A stretch of DNA of 36,714 bases from Flavobacterium sp. (GTDB lineage: Bacteria; Bacteroidota; Bacteroidia; Flavobacteriales; Flavobacteriaceae). The position numbers were made by a program, and so were the translations under genes. The stretch is taken from positions 1-36,714 of the forward strand of contig NZ_JASLCE010000088.1 in NCBI RefSeq assembly GCF_030146175.1. The letters are read 5' to 3'. The notes under the pieces were generated by a model that was not told where the DNA came from, did no database searches, and saw only the letters and a list, made by a program, of their open reading frames with translations. Of this stretch, positions 16,404 to 24,507 are shown one piece after another (position 1 is the first letter of the stretch; each line of letters begins with the position of its first letter).

Positions 16404-17588
16404 ATGAGGAAAATTACTGCTTTAGTATTCATATTGGCTTTTGTTTGTTCCTGTGGTGTCAAACAAACCCAGAATATGCTGAGTGAAGGCGATTACGACG
16501 GGGCCATTGACCGGGCTATCGAAGGATTGCGAAACAATAAAAATGCAAAAGGAAAACAAGATTATGTGTACCTGCTGGAAGAAGCGTTTGCCAAAGCCAA
16601 AGACCGTGATCTTCGCACCATTGAACTCCTTGTTAAAGATGCGAATCCTTCCAAACTGGAAAAACTATACAATACCTATTTACAGCTTAACAACCGTCAG
16701 GAGCGAATTCGTCCGTTATTGCCACTCCGACTTATAAAAGAAAACCGGAATGCTATTTTTCCGTTCGACGATTATTCCGATCAGATTGTAAGCAGTAAAA
16801 ATGCACTGGCTAAATTCCTGTACGACAATTCCAAAGCCTTAATGGCGACCAATAACAAACTGAATTACAGAAGAGCTTACGATGATTTCGCTTATCTGCT
16901 AACGCTAAGTCCTAACTTTAAAGACGTTACCAAATTAATGGACGAGGCCCAGTTTAAAGGAACCGATTTTGTAAATGTATACTCAAAAAACGAAACCAAT
17001 ATGGTAATTCCGGTACGCCTGGAATCGGATTTACTGGACTTCAGTACGCTTGGTCTTGACGACAAATGGACCGTTTACCATAGTAATCGCCAGAAAGGAG
17101 TTACCTACGATTATGGTCTGATTGTTAACTTCCGCGATATTAAAATCTCTCCGGAGCAAATCAAAGAGCGTCAGTTTATCAAAGAAAAACAAATCAAAGA
17201 CGGCGTTAAAAATTTGGTTGATGCCAATGGCCGCGTGGTTCGCGACAGTTTGGGAAAACCGGTTAAAGTAGATAATTTCCGTACGATCCGAATCGACATT
17301 TACGAATTTACACAGTTTAAAGCCTGTCAGGTAACGGCCAAAGTAGATTATATCGATTTTAAAACCAACCAACTGATCGATTCGTTTCCGTTGAGCAGCG
17401 AATATGTTTTTCAAAATATCTATGCCAATTATCAAGGTGATCGTCGTGCCTGCGATGATAACTATTTTAAATATTTCGACCGCAAACCGGTTCCGTTTCC
17501 GGGTAACGAACAAATGGTTTATGATACCGGTGAAGATTTGAAAGCAAAACTCAAAAACATCATAACCCGGAATAAATTCCGACGTTAA
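16404..17588 (+). CDS. Lipoprotein of unknown function, TPR-like N-terminal half
   Basis: A 394-aa protein whose signal peptide ends in a lipobox (AFVCSC, probably C17). The first half (about 25-190) is helical, with repeat-like segments such as LSEGDYDGAIDRAIEGL and FAYLLTLSPNFKDVTKLMDEA that look like degenerate TPRs. The second half (about 200-390) is predicted to be mostly beta, ending in a basic tail. It is probably anchored in the periplasm or outer membrane. I do not recognise a named family. It is monocistronic, with its own promoter and terminator. Confidence 0.85.
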   Translation: MRKITALVFILAFVCSCGVKQTQNMLSEGDYDGAIDRAIEGLRNNKNAKGKQDYVYLLEEAFAKAKDRDLRTIELLVKDANPSKLEKLYNTYLQLNNRQERIRPLLPLRLIKENRNAIFPFDDYSDQIVSSKNALAKFLYDNSKALMATNNKLNYRRAYDDFAYLLTLSPNFKDVTKLMDEAQFKGTDFVNVYSKNETNMVIPVRLESDLLDFSTLGLDDKWTVYHSNRQKGVTYDYGLIVNFRDIKISPEQIKERQFIKEKQIKDGVKNLVDANGRVVRDSLGKPVKVDNFRTIRIDIYEFTQFKACQVTAKVDYIDFKTNQLIDSFPLSSEYVFQNIYANYQGDRRACDDNYFKYFDRKPVPFPGNEQMVYDTGEDLKAKLKNIITRNKFRR

Positions 17589-17607
17589 TATTGTTGAAAA
17601 ACACCCT

Positions 17608-17637
17608 AAAAGCACTTCCAAAAGAAGTGCTTTTTTT
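17608..17637 (+). terminator. Terminator of the lipoprotein gene
   Basis: An 11-bp stem (17608-17618 with 17624-17634; AGCACTTC/GAAGTGCT), loop CAAAA and seven T. Confidence 0.92.
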
Positions 17638-17751
17638 ATGCCCAAGCCCCATAAATATTAACAAGAAGTATAATATTAATTATTTGTTAATAAATATTTC
17701 GCATTTTGTACCATATAAATAGTAATTTTATGAAAATCAAATCTATACATT

Positions 17752-18600
17752 ATGAAAAAAAACCTATTGTACATTTCGATGTTGTTTTTAGGCATCTGCG
17801 GGCATGCTCAGAAACTATCCGATTTTAATCGCGTAAACGTCGAGGGATTTTTCACAAATCCCGTAGTTTCGCCAGACGGAACACATGCCCTTTTAACCGG
17901 CGAGCATTTTAAAGGAGTTTATCTTTTGGATCTGGCCAAAAATACGGTACAAAAAATTTCCGATAAGGAAGGAAGCGGTTACGGTTATACCTGGGATCGC
18001 AACAACAGCACCTTTTATTTTAAAGAAAAAGGTGACAAAGAATTCTTTGCACAGTCAAGAGTGTATGCCTATGATGTGGCCACTCAAAGACGTGAATTAA
18101 AAGACGACATCAACCACACTTTTCTGCCATCGTACCAGGGTAAGGAAACACCAGTTGTGGTTTACACCAATCTAATGACTTTAAAGATCGAAGCGAAAGA
18201 CCTTGCTACTGAAAAAACCTGGGTGATCACCAATGACGAAGGGCAGTTTTACAATGCCATATTGTCTAACGATGGTAAAAAAGTGGCCGTTCACAACGGA
18301 GCGGATATTTTTGTTTACGATCTGAATGGGGAAAATAAACCCGTAAAAGTCGGAACCGGAATCGCTACCGGATGGTCAGCGGATGACAAGTTCCTATTAG
18401 GATTTTTAGACGAAAGTGAAGACGGACATAGCGTAACCAACTCCGAATTGTATTTGTTTGATACGAAAGCTTTCAAACCGAGAAAAATTACAAATACGGA
18501 GGTTTTTGCCGAAATGTTCCCTTCTTTCTACGGAAAAAACAAAGTATTGTTTACCGATGATAAAACCGGTAGAATCTTCACTTCTGAACTAAAAAACTAA
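17752..18600 (+). CDS. Exported TolB/PD40-like beta-propeller protein
   Basis: A 282-aa protein with a signal peptide (about 1-20, ending GHAQ). Propeller-blade motifs follow: NPVVSPDGTHALLTG, YTWDRNNSTFYF, AILSNDGKKVAVHNG with DIFVYDLNG, TGWSADDKFLLGFLD with ELYLFDTKAF, and MFPSFYGKNKVLFTDD. This resembles the WD40-like PD40 blades of TolB and peptidase propellers, with about five blades and no catalytic domain. The amidase gene starts 4 bases after its stop, so the two are co-transcribed and may act together at the cell envelope. It lacks a T9SS sorting domain of its own, so it is probably periplasmic. Confidence 0.82.
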   Translation: MKKNLLYISMLFLGICGHAQKLSDFNRVNVEGFFTNPVVSPDGTHALLTGEHFKGVYLLDLAKNTVQKISDKEGSGYGYTWDRNNSTFYFKEKGDKEFFAQSRVYAYDVATQRRELKDDINHTFLPSYQGKETPVVVYTNLMTLKIEAKDLATEKTWVITNDEGQFYNAILSNDGKKVAVHNGADIFVYDLNGENKPVKVGTGIATGWSADDKFLLGFLDESEDGHSVTNSELYLFDTKAFKPRKITNTEVFAEMFPSFYGKNKVLFTDDKTGRIFTSELKN

Positions 18601-18604
18601 TGCT

Positions 18605-20074
18605 ATGAAAAAAATATCTACACTCCTTTTTGCCCTGATACTAGGTTTCGCCGCAAACGCACAAATCATTGTTATCGACCCGGGACACGGCTATGGTGCC
18701 ACAACCAGCGATAATCCCGATGGTCGAACCGCTACTGAAATTGAAACCTCACTGGAAGTAGGTTTGCGTACCCGTAACTTAATCCAAGGTAGTTGTTCCT
18801 GGACCGTATACATGACCCGTACAACCAATCTGAACAGTTGGACTTCGGTAACACAACGGGCAACCATGTCGAACAACTGGAATGCCGACCGTTTGTTAAG
18901 TATTCACTGTAATGCCGGTGGCGGAACCGGTACTGAAACTTTTTATTGTACCGCCGACGATACCGATACAGCACCGGATATCGCTTTCGCTCAGAAAATC
19001 CAGGCCGATATGGTATCCTACGGTTCATGGGCTAACAGACGCTGCGTAGAAGACAACAGCTTCCTGGCCTATCACCTGGGCGTATTGCGTTATTCCTCTG
19101 CTACAGGATGTCTGAATGAAATCGGTTTTGTCGATACCACAGCCGATGCGGCCAAACTAACCAGTTCTACCTGGAGGGATTCGTTTGCATCTGCTTATTT
19201 TAATGCTTTTAAATCGAATTTAGGGCTAACTTGTAGTACGAGTGCTCCGGGTGCGTTTACATTAACCGCTACTCCGGAATGTAACGGAACCGCAACCCGC
19301 GTTCGATTGAACTGGACAGCTTCGGCCAATGCGACCAGCTATGACATCTATCGTAACGGAGCTTTATATGCCAGCAGTATTACCGGAACGCAATACCTGA
19401 ATACGGCAGTTACTTCCGGAACGGCGTATACTTACTACGTAAAAGCGAAAAATGCCGGAAGTACAACAACCAATAACTCCAACGGAACCTTGTCGGCTAC
19501 ACCACCGGCTTGTGGCGCTCCGGGTGCATTTACGGTTACTTTAACACCAACTTGTAGCGGAACAACCAGCGCTATTAATGTGACGTGGACGGCTTCTGCC
19601 AATGCCACTACCTACGATATCTATCGCAACGGAAACTTATATGCTCCGGACGTTACCGGTACATCGTTTTTAAATACTTATTTGATCAACGCTGGTACGA
19701 CCTATACGTATTCGATGGTGGCGAAAAACAGTGCCGGATCGACCAGCAATTCCAACGGAACGCGTTCGGCTGTAGCGATTAGCTGTGGTGCCCGAATGGC
19801 TGCGGAAAGTCCTGTAAATGGTTTTGAAAACCTACAGTTGTATCCGAATCCGTCTGATGGTTTTGTAAACCTGTCGGTAGAAAATATCGCCGATCAAAAA
19901 GTAAACCTGATGTTAGTGGATACCAATGGTCGTATCGTATTGGAAAGCAATGTGATGCCTTCCAACAATACGCTATCCGAGCAAATCGATATCCGCAATC
20001 TGGCAACGGGTATGTATATCCTTAAAATCACGACCGGAAATAAAGAATATATCCGAAAAGTGGTGAAAAAATAA
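18605..20074 (+). CDS. N-acetylmuramoyl-L-alanine amidase with FN3 domains and T9SS sorting domain
   Basis: A 489-aa cell-wall amidase of the Amidase_3 family. After a signal peptide (1-20, ending ANAQ), the catalytic domain (about 21-205) shows the zinc ligands H28 (DPGHG), E45 (TEIETS) and H101 (SIHCNAG), and the catalytic E172 (NEIGF). Two fibronectin-type-III-like modules follow (about 215-300 and 306-395), closely similar to each other (WTASANAT-x-YDIYRNG). The C-terminal type A T9SS sorting domain (about 410-489) has LYPNPSDG and ends in YIRKVVKK. The enzyme should therefore be exported across the outer membrane and secreted or surface-attached, so it more likely attacks other bacteria's peptidoglycan, or remodels wall debris, than performs the routine periplasmic role. 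Confidence 0.93.
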   Translation: MKKISTLLFALILGFAANAQIIVIDPGHGYGATTSDNPDGRTATEIETSLEVGLRTRNLIQGSCSWTVYMTRTTNLNSWTSVTQRATMSNNWNADRLLSIHCNAGGGTGTETFYCTADDTDTAPDIAFAQKIQADMVSYGSWANRRCVEDNSFLAYHLGVLRYSSATGCLNEIGFVDTTADAAKLTSSTWRDSFASAYFNAFKSNLGLTCSTSAPGAFTLTATPECNGTATRVRLNWTASANATSYDIYRNGALYASSITGTQYLNTAVTSGTAYTYYVKAKNAGSTTTNNSNGTLSATPPACGAPGAFTVTLTPTCSGTTSAINVTWTASANATTYDIYRNGNLYAPDVTGTSFLNTYLINAGTTYTYSMVAKNSAGSTSNSNGTRSAVAISCGARMAAESPVNGFENLQLYPNPSDGFVNLSVENIADQKVNLMLVDTNGRIVLESNVMPSNNTLSEQIDIRNLATGMYILKITTGNKEYIRKVVKK

Positions 20075-20092
20075 AGAACTGTTTTGACGGTT

Positions 20093-20130
20093 AAACCGGG
20101 ATTAATCATATGATTAATCCCGGTTTTTTT
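20093..20130 (+). terminator. Terminator of the propeller/amidase operon
   Basis: A perfect 34-base palindrome (20093-20126, core CCGGGATTAATCAT and its complement) followed by T residues. Confidence 0.92.
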
Positions 20131-20215
20131 ATTGAATAAATCGTACAAAAACACCCATTTAAAGACAAAAAACAGCATTTTTATTATTTTTTTCAACTTA
20201 TGTTATAATTTATAC

Positions 20216-20223
20216 TACATTTG
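20216..20223 (+). promoter_or_regulatory. -7 promoter element of the arginine operon
   Basis: TACATTTG matches TAnnTTTG. The -33 region is poor. The transcript should start at about 20228-20230, leaving about 315 bases before the first structural gene. Confidence 0.6.
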
Positions 20224-20228
20224 TCCCG

Positions 20229-20312
20229 ATGAAATTAACTGCGTTACATAGTAACCGTTCCCTACGGAAAAGCCTGTCCACTACTTCGCGGACAGTGCGG
20301 AGTCTATTCTAG
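20229..20312 (+). CDS. Candidate arginine-operon leader peptide
   Basis: A 27-codon ATG-to-TAG frame starting at, or within a base or two of, the predicted transcript start, so it would be leaderless. It has four Arg codons (positions 10, 13, 21 and 24, one CGT and three CGG) and several Ser and Leu. The Arg codons are not consecutive. A hairpin (CTGTCC 20274-20279 with GGACAG 20290-20295) overlaps codons 16-23. Its position before an arginine operon suggests a leader peptide for attenuation, but this is inference. Confidence 0.35.
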   Translation: MKLTALHSNRSLRKSLSTTSRTVRSLF

Positions 20313-20545
20313 TACCCGAGTTTTTCCTGTTGTTATTCATCTTCTATTTTTCCCATTTTGGAAATAGCTATTGTTTTTACCGGCTTTATTAGCCTTATTT
20401 TAAATATCATTTTAGTACTACCGTTTGCAATTCCTGCAACACGACGGTAAACACTGCCTTTTTCGAAACATCCCGACGGTTTCGACTCCTTCCCATTACC
20501 CTTTACTTTTTATTGTTTATTAATATTTACCCATCATTGTAAAAG
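20313..20545 (+). promoter_or_regulatory. Structured 5' leader of the arginine operon
   Basis: Hairpins can be drawn at 20344-20367 (CTATTT/AAATAG, followed by a T-rich run), 20382-20394 (GGCT/AGCC), 20419-20449 (TACCGT and TTGCA helices) and 20463-20485 (TCGAAAC/GTTTCGA). ACCGT at 20420-20424 could pair with ACGGT at 20444-20448 or at 20476-20480, a possible switch. No known riboswitch consensus was recognised. No protein-coding frame of useful size lies in it. Confidence 0.4.
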
Positions 20546-21163
20546 ATGAATGTAATCATTGTTATTGCTCAAAAGGAGCATTATGTCTATGCGGCAGAGA
20601 TTTGCGACACCATCGAAACCTCAGCCTTACAAAGAGGCACCGGTATTGCCAAAAGGACACCGGAATACATCCGTAAAAAGATCGACATGCAGGATGCTGT
20701 TATCGCACTCGAAAACGGAAAATTCGCCGGTTTTTGTTATATCGAAAGCTGGAGTCATGGCAAGTTTGTGGCGCATTCGGGCCTTATTGTCCATCCGGAT
20801 TACCGTCACCTCGGACTGGCTAAAAAAATCAAAACGTTTGTTTTTGACTATTCGCAAAAAAAGTATCCCGAAGCAAAAATTTTTGGAATCACTACCGGTT
20901 TGGCCGTGATGAAAATCAATTCCGATTTAGGCTACCGGCCGGTGCCATTTTCGGAACTAACCGATGATCCGAGCTTTTGGAGCGGTTGTAGGACCTGTTC
21001 GAATTTTGACATTCTCCAGCGGAAGGAAAACAAAATGTGCCTTTGCACCGGAATGCTATACGATCCGAACGAAAAAAGAAAGCCAAAAGCAACCTATACC
21101 TTTAATCAGAAAGTCCTGAGCCGACTAAAAAATATCAAACAGGCACTTTTCTTAAAAAAATAA
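20546..21163 (+). CDS. GNAT-family acyltransferase, first gene of the arginine operon
   Basis: A 205-aa GNAT enzyme with CoA-binding motif A in LIVHPDYRHLGLAKKI (80-95). The end carries four Cys (C148-x2-C151 and C165-x-C167) that could bind a metal, followed by a basic tail. The operon has the genes from acyl-glutamate to arginine but no recognisable ArgA or ArgJ, so this is the best candidate for glutamate N-acylation (acetyl or succinyl). The activity is inferred from context. It ends 5 bases before argG. Confidence 0.75.
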   Translation: MNVIIVIAQKEHYVYAAEICDTIETSALQRGTGIAKRTPEYIRKKIDMQDAVIALENGKFAGFCYIESWSHGKFVAHSGLIVHPDYRHLGLAKKIKTFVFDYSQKKYPEAKIFGITTGLAVMKINSDLGYRPVPFSELTDDPSFWSGCRTCSNFDILQRKENKMCLCTGMLYDPNEKRKPKATYTFNQKVLSRLKNIKQALFLKK

Positions 21164-21168
21164 ATACG

Positions 21169-22386
21169 ATGACAGAACAACCTACAGCCAAGGAAATCAA
21201 AAAAGTAGTTTTAGCCTATAGCGGCGGACTGGATACGTCTTTTTGCCTGAAATACCTACAGAACAAAGGCTATCAGGTACATACCGTTTTGGTAAATACC
21301 GGTGGTTTTTCGGAAGCCGAATTAGAAACCATCACGGCCCGCGCCTACGAATTGGGAAGTTTTCAGCATACCAACTGTAACATTATTGAAAAATATTATC
21401 AGAAAGCCATCAAATACCTGGTTTTTGGGAATGTGCTAAAAAACAATGCCTATCCGCTTTCTGTAAGTGCCGAAAGGGTTTTCCAGGCATTGGAAATTAT
21501 CCGTTATGCCCAAAAAATCGAAGTCGATGCCGTCGCACACGGAAGTACCGGAGCCGGTAATGATCAAATCCGTTTTGATCTTATTTTTCAAACCATAGCA
21601 CCGGAAATTGAAATCATTACCCCTATACGCGATCTTACACTATCCCGTCAGGAAGAAGTTGACTATCTCGAAAAACAAGGGGTTTCCTATTCCTGGGAAA
21701 AGGCGCAATATTCAATCAATAAAGGAATCTGGGGAACCAGTGTGGGCGGAAAGGAAACACTAACCTCGCACCTTCCGTTACCAGACGAAGCGTACCCGTC
21801 GTCACTACAAAAAACGACACCCGAAAAAGTCGTTCTTGAATTTGAAAAAGGCGAACTGATAGCTGTAAACGGCGAAAAAGCCACACCTACAACCAATATC
21901 GCCAAACTCGAAAACTTAACCGCTGCTTTTGCGATTGGTCGTGACATTCATGTGGGCGACACCATTATCGGGATCAAAGGGCGTGTCGGTTTTGAAGCCG
22001 CCGCTCCTTTGATCATCATCAAAGCACATCATTTGCTCGAAAAACACGTACTGAGCAAATGGCAGCAATACTGGAAGGAACAACTCGGAAACTGGTACGG
22101 CATGCTTTTTCACGAAGGCCAATACCTCGATCCGGTGATGCGTAATATCGAAACGTTTCTAACCGATACGCAGCAAACCGTAAGCGGAACAGTTACCGTT
22201 ACCCTAAAACCCTATCATTTTTCACTCGATGGCATTGCATCGCAACACGATTTAATGAACACCGGAATGGGTCAGTATGGCGAAATGAACAATGCCTGGA
22301 CGGCTACGGATGCGAAGGGTTTTATCAAAATCCTCGGAAATGCACAAACTATTTATTCACAGGTAAATGCGCTCGATTATGATTAA
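21169..22386 (+). CDS. argG: Argininosuccinate synthase
   Basis: Joins citrulline and aspartate with ATP to make argininosuccinate, the next-to-last step of arginine synthesis. The 405-aa length fits the family. The N-type ATP pyrophosphatase P-loop is seen as AYSGGLDTSF (15-24). Further family blocks are AHGSTGAGNDQIRFD and the tail segment GMGQYGEMNNAW. It lies 5 bases after the GNAT gene and overlaps argC by 8 bases. Confidence 0.97.
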   Translation: MTEQPTAKEIKKVVLAYSGGLDTSFCLKYLQNKGYQVHTVLVNTGGFSEAELETITARAYELGSFQHTNCNIIEKYYQKAIKYLVFGNVLKNNAYPLSVSAERVFQALEIIRYAQKIEVDAVAHGSTGAGNDQIRFDLIFQTIAPEIEIITPIRDLTLSRQEEVDYLEKQGVSYSWEKAQYSINKGIWGTSVGGKETLTSHLPLPDEAYPSSLQKTTPEKVVLEFEKGELIAVNGEKATPTTNIAKLENLTAAFAIGRDIHVGDTIIGIKGRVGFEAAAPLIIIKAHHLLEKHVLSKWQQYWKEQLGNWYGMLFHEGQYLDPVMRNIETFLTDTQQTVSGTVTVTLKPYHFSLDGIASQHDLMNTGMGQYGEMNNAWTATDAKGFIKILGNAQTIYSQVNALDYD

Positions 22387-23344
22387 GACAGGTATTATTG
22401 GCGGTTCGGGGTATACCGCCGGAGAGTTATTACGTCTGCTCCAAAACCACCCCAAAGCAACTGTCGACTTTGTTTACAGTACGACCAATGCCGGAAAACC
22501 CGTTGTAACTGTACATCAGGATTTATTGGGTGATACGGATCTGATCTTTACCGATACGATCAATCCCGAAGTAAATCTTGTTTTTCTTTGCTTAGGCCAC
22601 GGTCAGTCGAAGGCTTTTCTGGAAAAACATCATTTTGCATCCCATACGCGTGTTATCGATCTGGGTAATGATTTTCGTTTACATCCCGATGCCGGTTCTT
22701 TTGTCTACGGCCTACCGGAACTTCACCGTAAAAAGATCAAAATGGCTCAATTTGTAGCCAATCCAGGGTGCTTTGCTACTGCGATACAATTGGCATTAGT
22801 ACCTTTAGCGCAGGATCAGGAACTACAAAACAGTATTCATATCAACGCGACTACCGGTAGTACGGGTGCTGGCGTACAACCATCGGGAACTACCCATCAC
22901 AGTTGGCGCACGAATAACATGTCGCATTACAAAGCTTTTGAACACCAGCACCTTGGCGAAATCCAACAAAGTCTGGACAAACTGCAACCCGGTTTTAATC
23001 AGGAGTTGCTGTTTATTCCAAACCGCGGGGATTTTAGCCGTGGGATTTTTGCGACCCTATACACTCAAACGGAAAAATCGCTGGATGCTATTGTTGCGTT
23101 ATACAAAACTTTTTATCAGAACGATCCTTTTGTAGTCGTAACTACCGATACTATTCATCTAAAACAGGTAGTGCAGACCAACAAATGTATCATCAGTCTT
23201 GAAAAAAAAGGAAAGTACCTGTTGATCACTTCCATTATCGATAACCTGATAAAAGGGGCTTCGGGACAAGCGATACAGAATATGAACCTGATGTTTGGTC
23301 TGGACGAAAAAACCGGACTGCAACTAAAATCAGGCAGTTTTTAA
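22379..23344 (+). CDS. argC: N-acyl-gamma-glutamyl-phosphate reductase
   Basis: NADPH-dependent reduction of the acyl-glutamyl phosphate to the semialdehyde. It is 321 aa from ATG 22379 and begins KTGIIGGSGYTAGELLRLL, the GxSGYxG NADP-binding loop. The catalytic Cys131 is in ANPGCFATA. I preferred 22379 to ATG 22367 because the family's N-terminus starts directly with the Rossmann strand. The start overlaps the argG stop by 8 bases, which implies translational coupling. Whether the acyl group is acetyl or succinyl depends on the ArgF' question. Confidence 0.95.
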   Translation: MIKTGIIGGSGYTAGELLRLLQNHPKATVDFVYSTTNAGKPVVTVHQDLLGDTDLIFTDTINPEVNLVFLCLGHGQSKAFLEKHHFASHTRVIDLGNDFRLHPDAGSFVYGLPELHRKKIKMAQFVANPGCFATAIQLALVPLAQDQELQNSIHINATTGSTGAGVQPSGTTHHSWRTNNMSHYKAFEHQHLGEIQQSLDKLQPGFNQELLFIPNRGDFSRGIFATLYTQTEKSLDAIVALYKTFYQNDPFVVVTTDTIHLKQVVQTNKCIISLEKKGKYLLITSIIDNLIKGASGQAIQNMNLMFGLDEKTGLQLKSGSF

Positions 23345-23364
23345 CCCATTTTAATTTTACAACA

Positions 23365-24501
23365 ATGCCTTTATTTAATGTTTATCCGATATACAACCTC
23401 ACTCCTATCCGTGCTTTAAACGCAACGGTATGGGATGACAACAACCAGGAATACCTTGATTTTTATGGTGGTCACGGTGTGATTTCCATTGGTCATTCTC
23501 ATCCGGCCTATATAAAAGCCATTACCGATCAGGTTGGAAAGATCGGTTTTTATTCCAACTCCATTCAAAACCCGATACAAGAACGATTAGCACAAAAGCT
23601 GACTTCCCTTTCCGGCTATCCCGACTATTCTCTGTTTTTGTGTAATTCCGGTGCCGAAGCCAACGAAAATGCTTTAAAACTGGCTTCCTTTTACAACGGA
23701 AAATCAAAAGTTATTGCGTTTCAAAAAGCGTTTCACGGACGAACCTCAGCCGCGGTTGCGGTAACCGATAATCCATCGATCGTCGCGCCGCTGAACAGTA
23801 AACACGAAGTTGTTTTTCTTTCGTTAAACGATAGCGAGGCTGTTGCGCAGGAAATCGCCAAAGGAACTGTTTGTGCCGTGATCATCGAAGGAATTCAGGG
23901 CGTCGGCGGACTGGACGAAGGAACTACAGCCTTTTTTCAGTTTTTACAGCAAATCTGTAAGGAGAATAATGTCGTTCTTATTTTAGACGAAATCCAAAGT
24001 GGTTACGGGCGTTCCGGGCTGTTTTTTGCGCACCAGCATCATGCGATTCAGCCGGATATTATTTCGGTAGCCAAAGGTATGGGCAATGGCTTCCCTATCG
24101 GTGGAATTCTGATCCATCCAAAGTTTAAAGCCTCCTATGGTTTGCTTGGCACGACCTTCGGCGGAAATCACCTGGCCTGTGCAGCCGCTTTATCGGTTTT
24201 GGAAACGATCGAACAGGAACAGCTTCTCGCAAATGTCAATGAGATCAGTGATTATTTTAAAACACGGGTGCAACAAATTCCTGCGGTAAAAAAGATCAAA
24301 GGCAAAGGCCTGATGCTCGGACTGGAATTCGATTTTGACGTTAGCGAATTACGTCAGAAACTGATTTACGAAGCGCATATTTTTACCGGAAATGCGTCGC
24401 AGAAAAATCTTTTGCGTATTCTTCCACCTTTATCCATCACTCAAAAACATATCGATTTATTTGTGAGCGGACTCGAAAAAGTCCTTGCCACTTTAGACTA
24501 A
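23365..24501 (+). CDS. argD: Acylornithine aminotransferase
   Basis: A PLP class III aminotransferase making N-acyl-ornithine with glutamate as donor. It is 378 aa with CNSGAEANENALKLA (93-107, phosphate cup), AFHGRT (122-127), the cofactor Asp D208 in LILDEIQSGYGR and Lys237 in SVAKGMGNGFP as Schiff base lysine. It lies 20 bases after argC and 6 bases before argF'. It may act on acetyl- or succinyl-ornithine. Confidence 0.95.
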   Translation: MPLFNVYPIYNLTPIRALNATVWDDNNQEYLDFYGGHGVISIGHSHPAYIKAITDQVGKIGFYSNSIQNPIQERLAQKLTSLSGYPDYSLFLCNSGAEANENALKLASFYNGKSKVIAFQKAFHGRTSAAVAVTDNPSIVAPLNSKHEVVFLSLNDSEAVAQEIAKGTVCAVIIEGIQGVGGLDEGTTAFFQFLQQICKENNVVLILDEIQSGYGRSGLFFAHQHHAIQPDIISVAKGMGNGFPIGGILIHPKFKASYGLLGTTFGGNHLACAAALSVLETIEQEQLLANVNEISDYFKTRVQQIPAVKKIKGKGLMLGLEFDFDVSELRQKLIYEAHIFTGNASQKNLLRILPPLSITQKHIDLFVSGLEKVLATLD

Positions 24502-24507
24502 AATACC

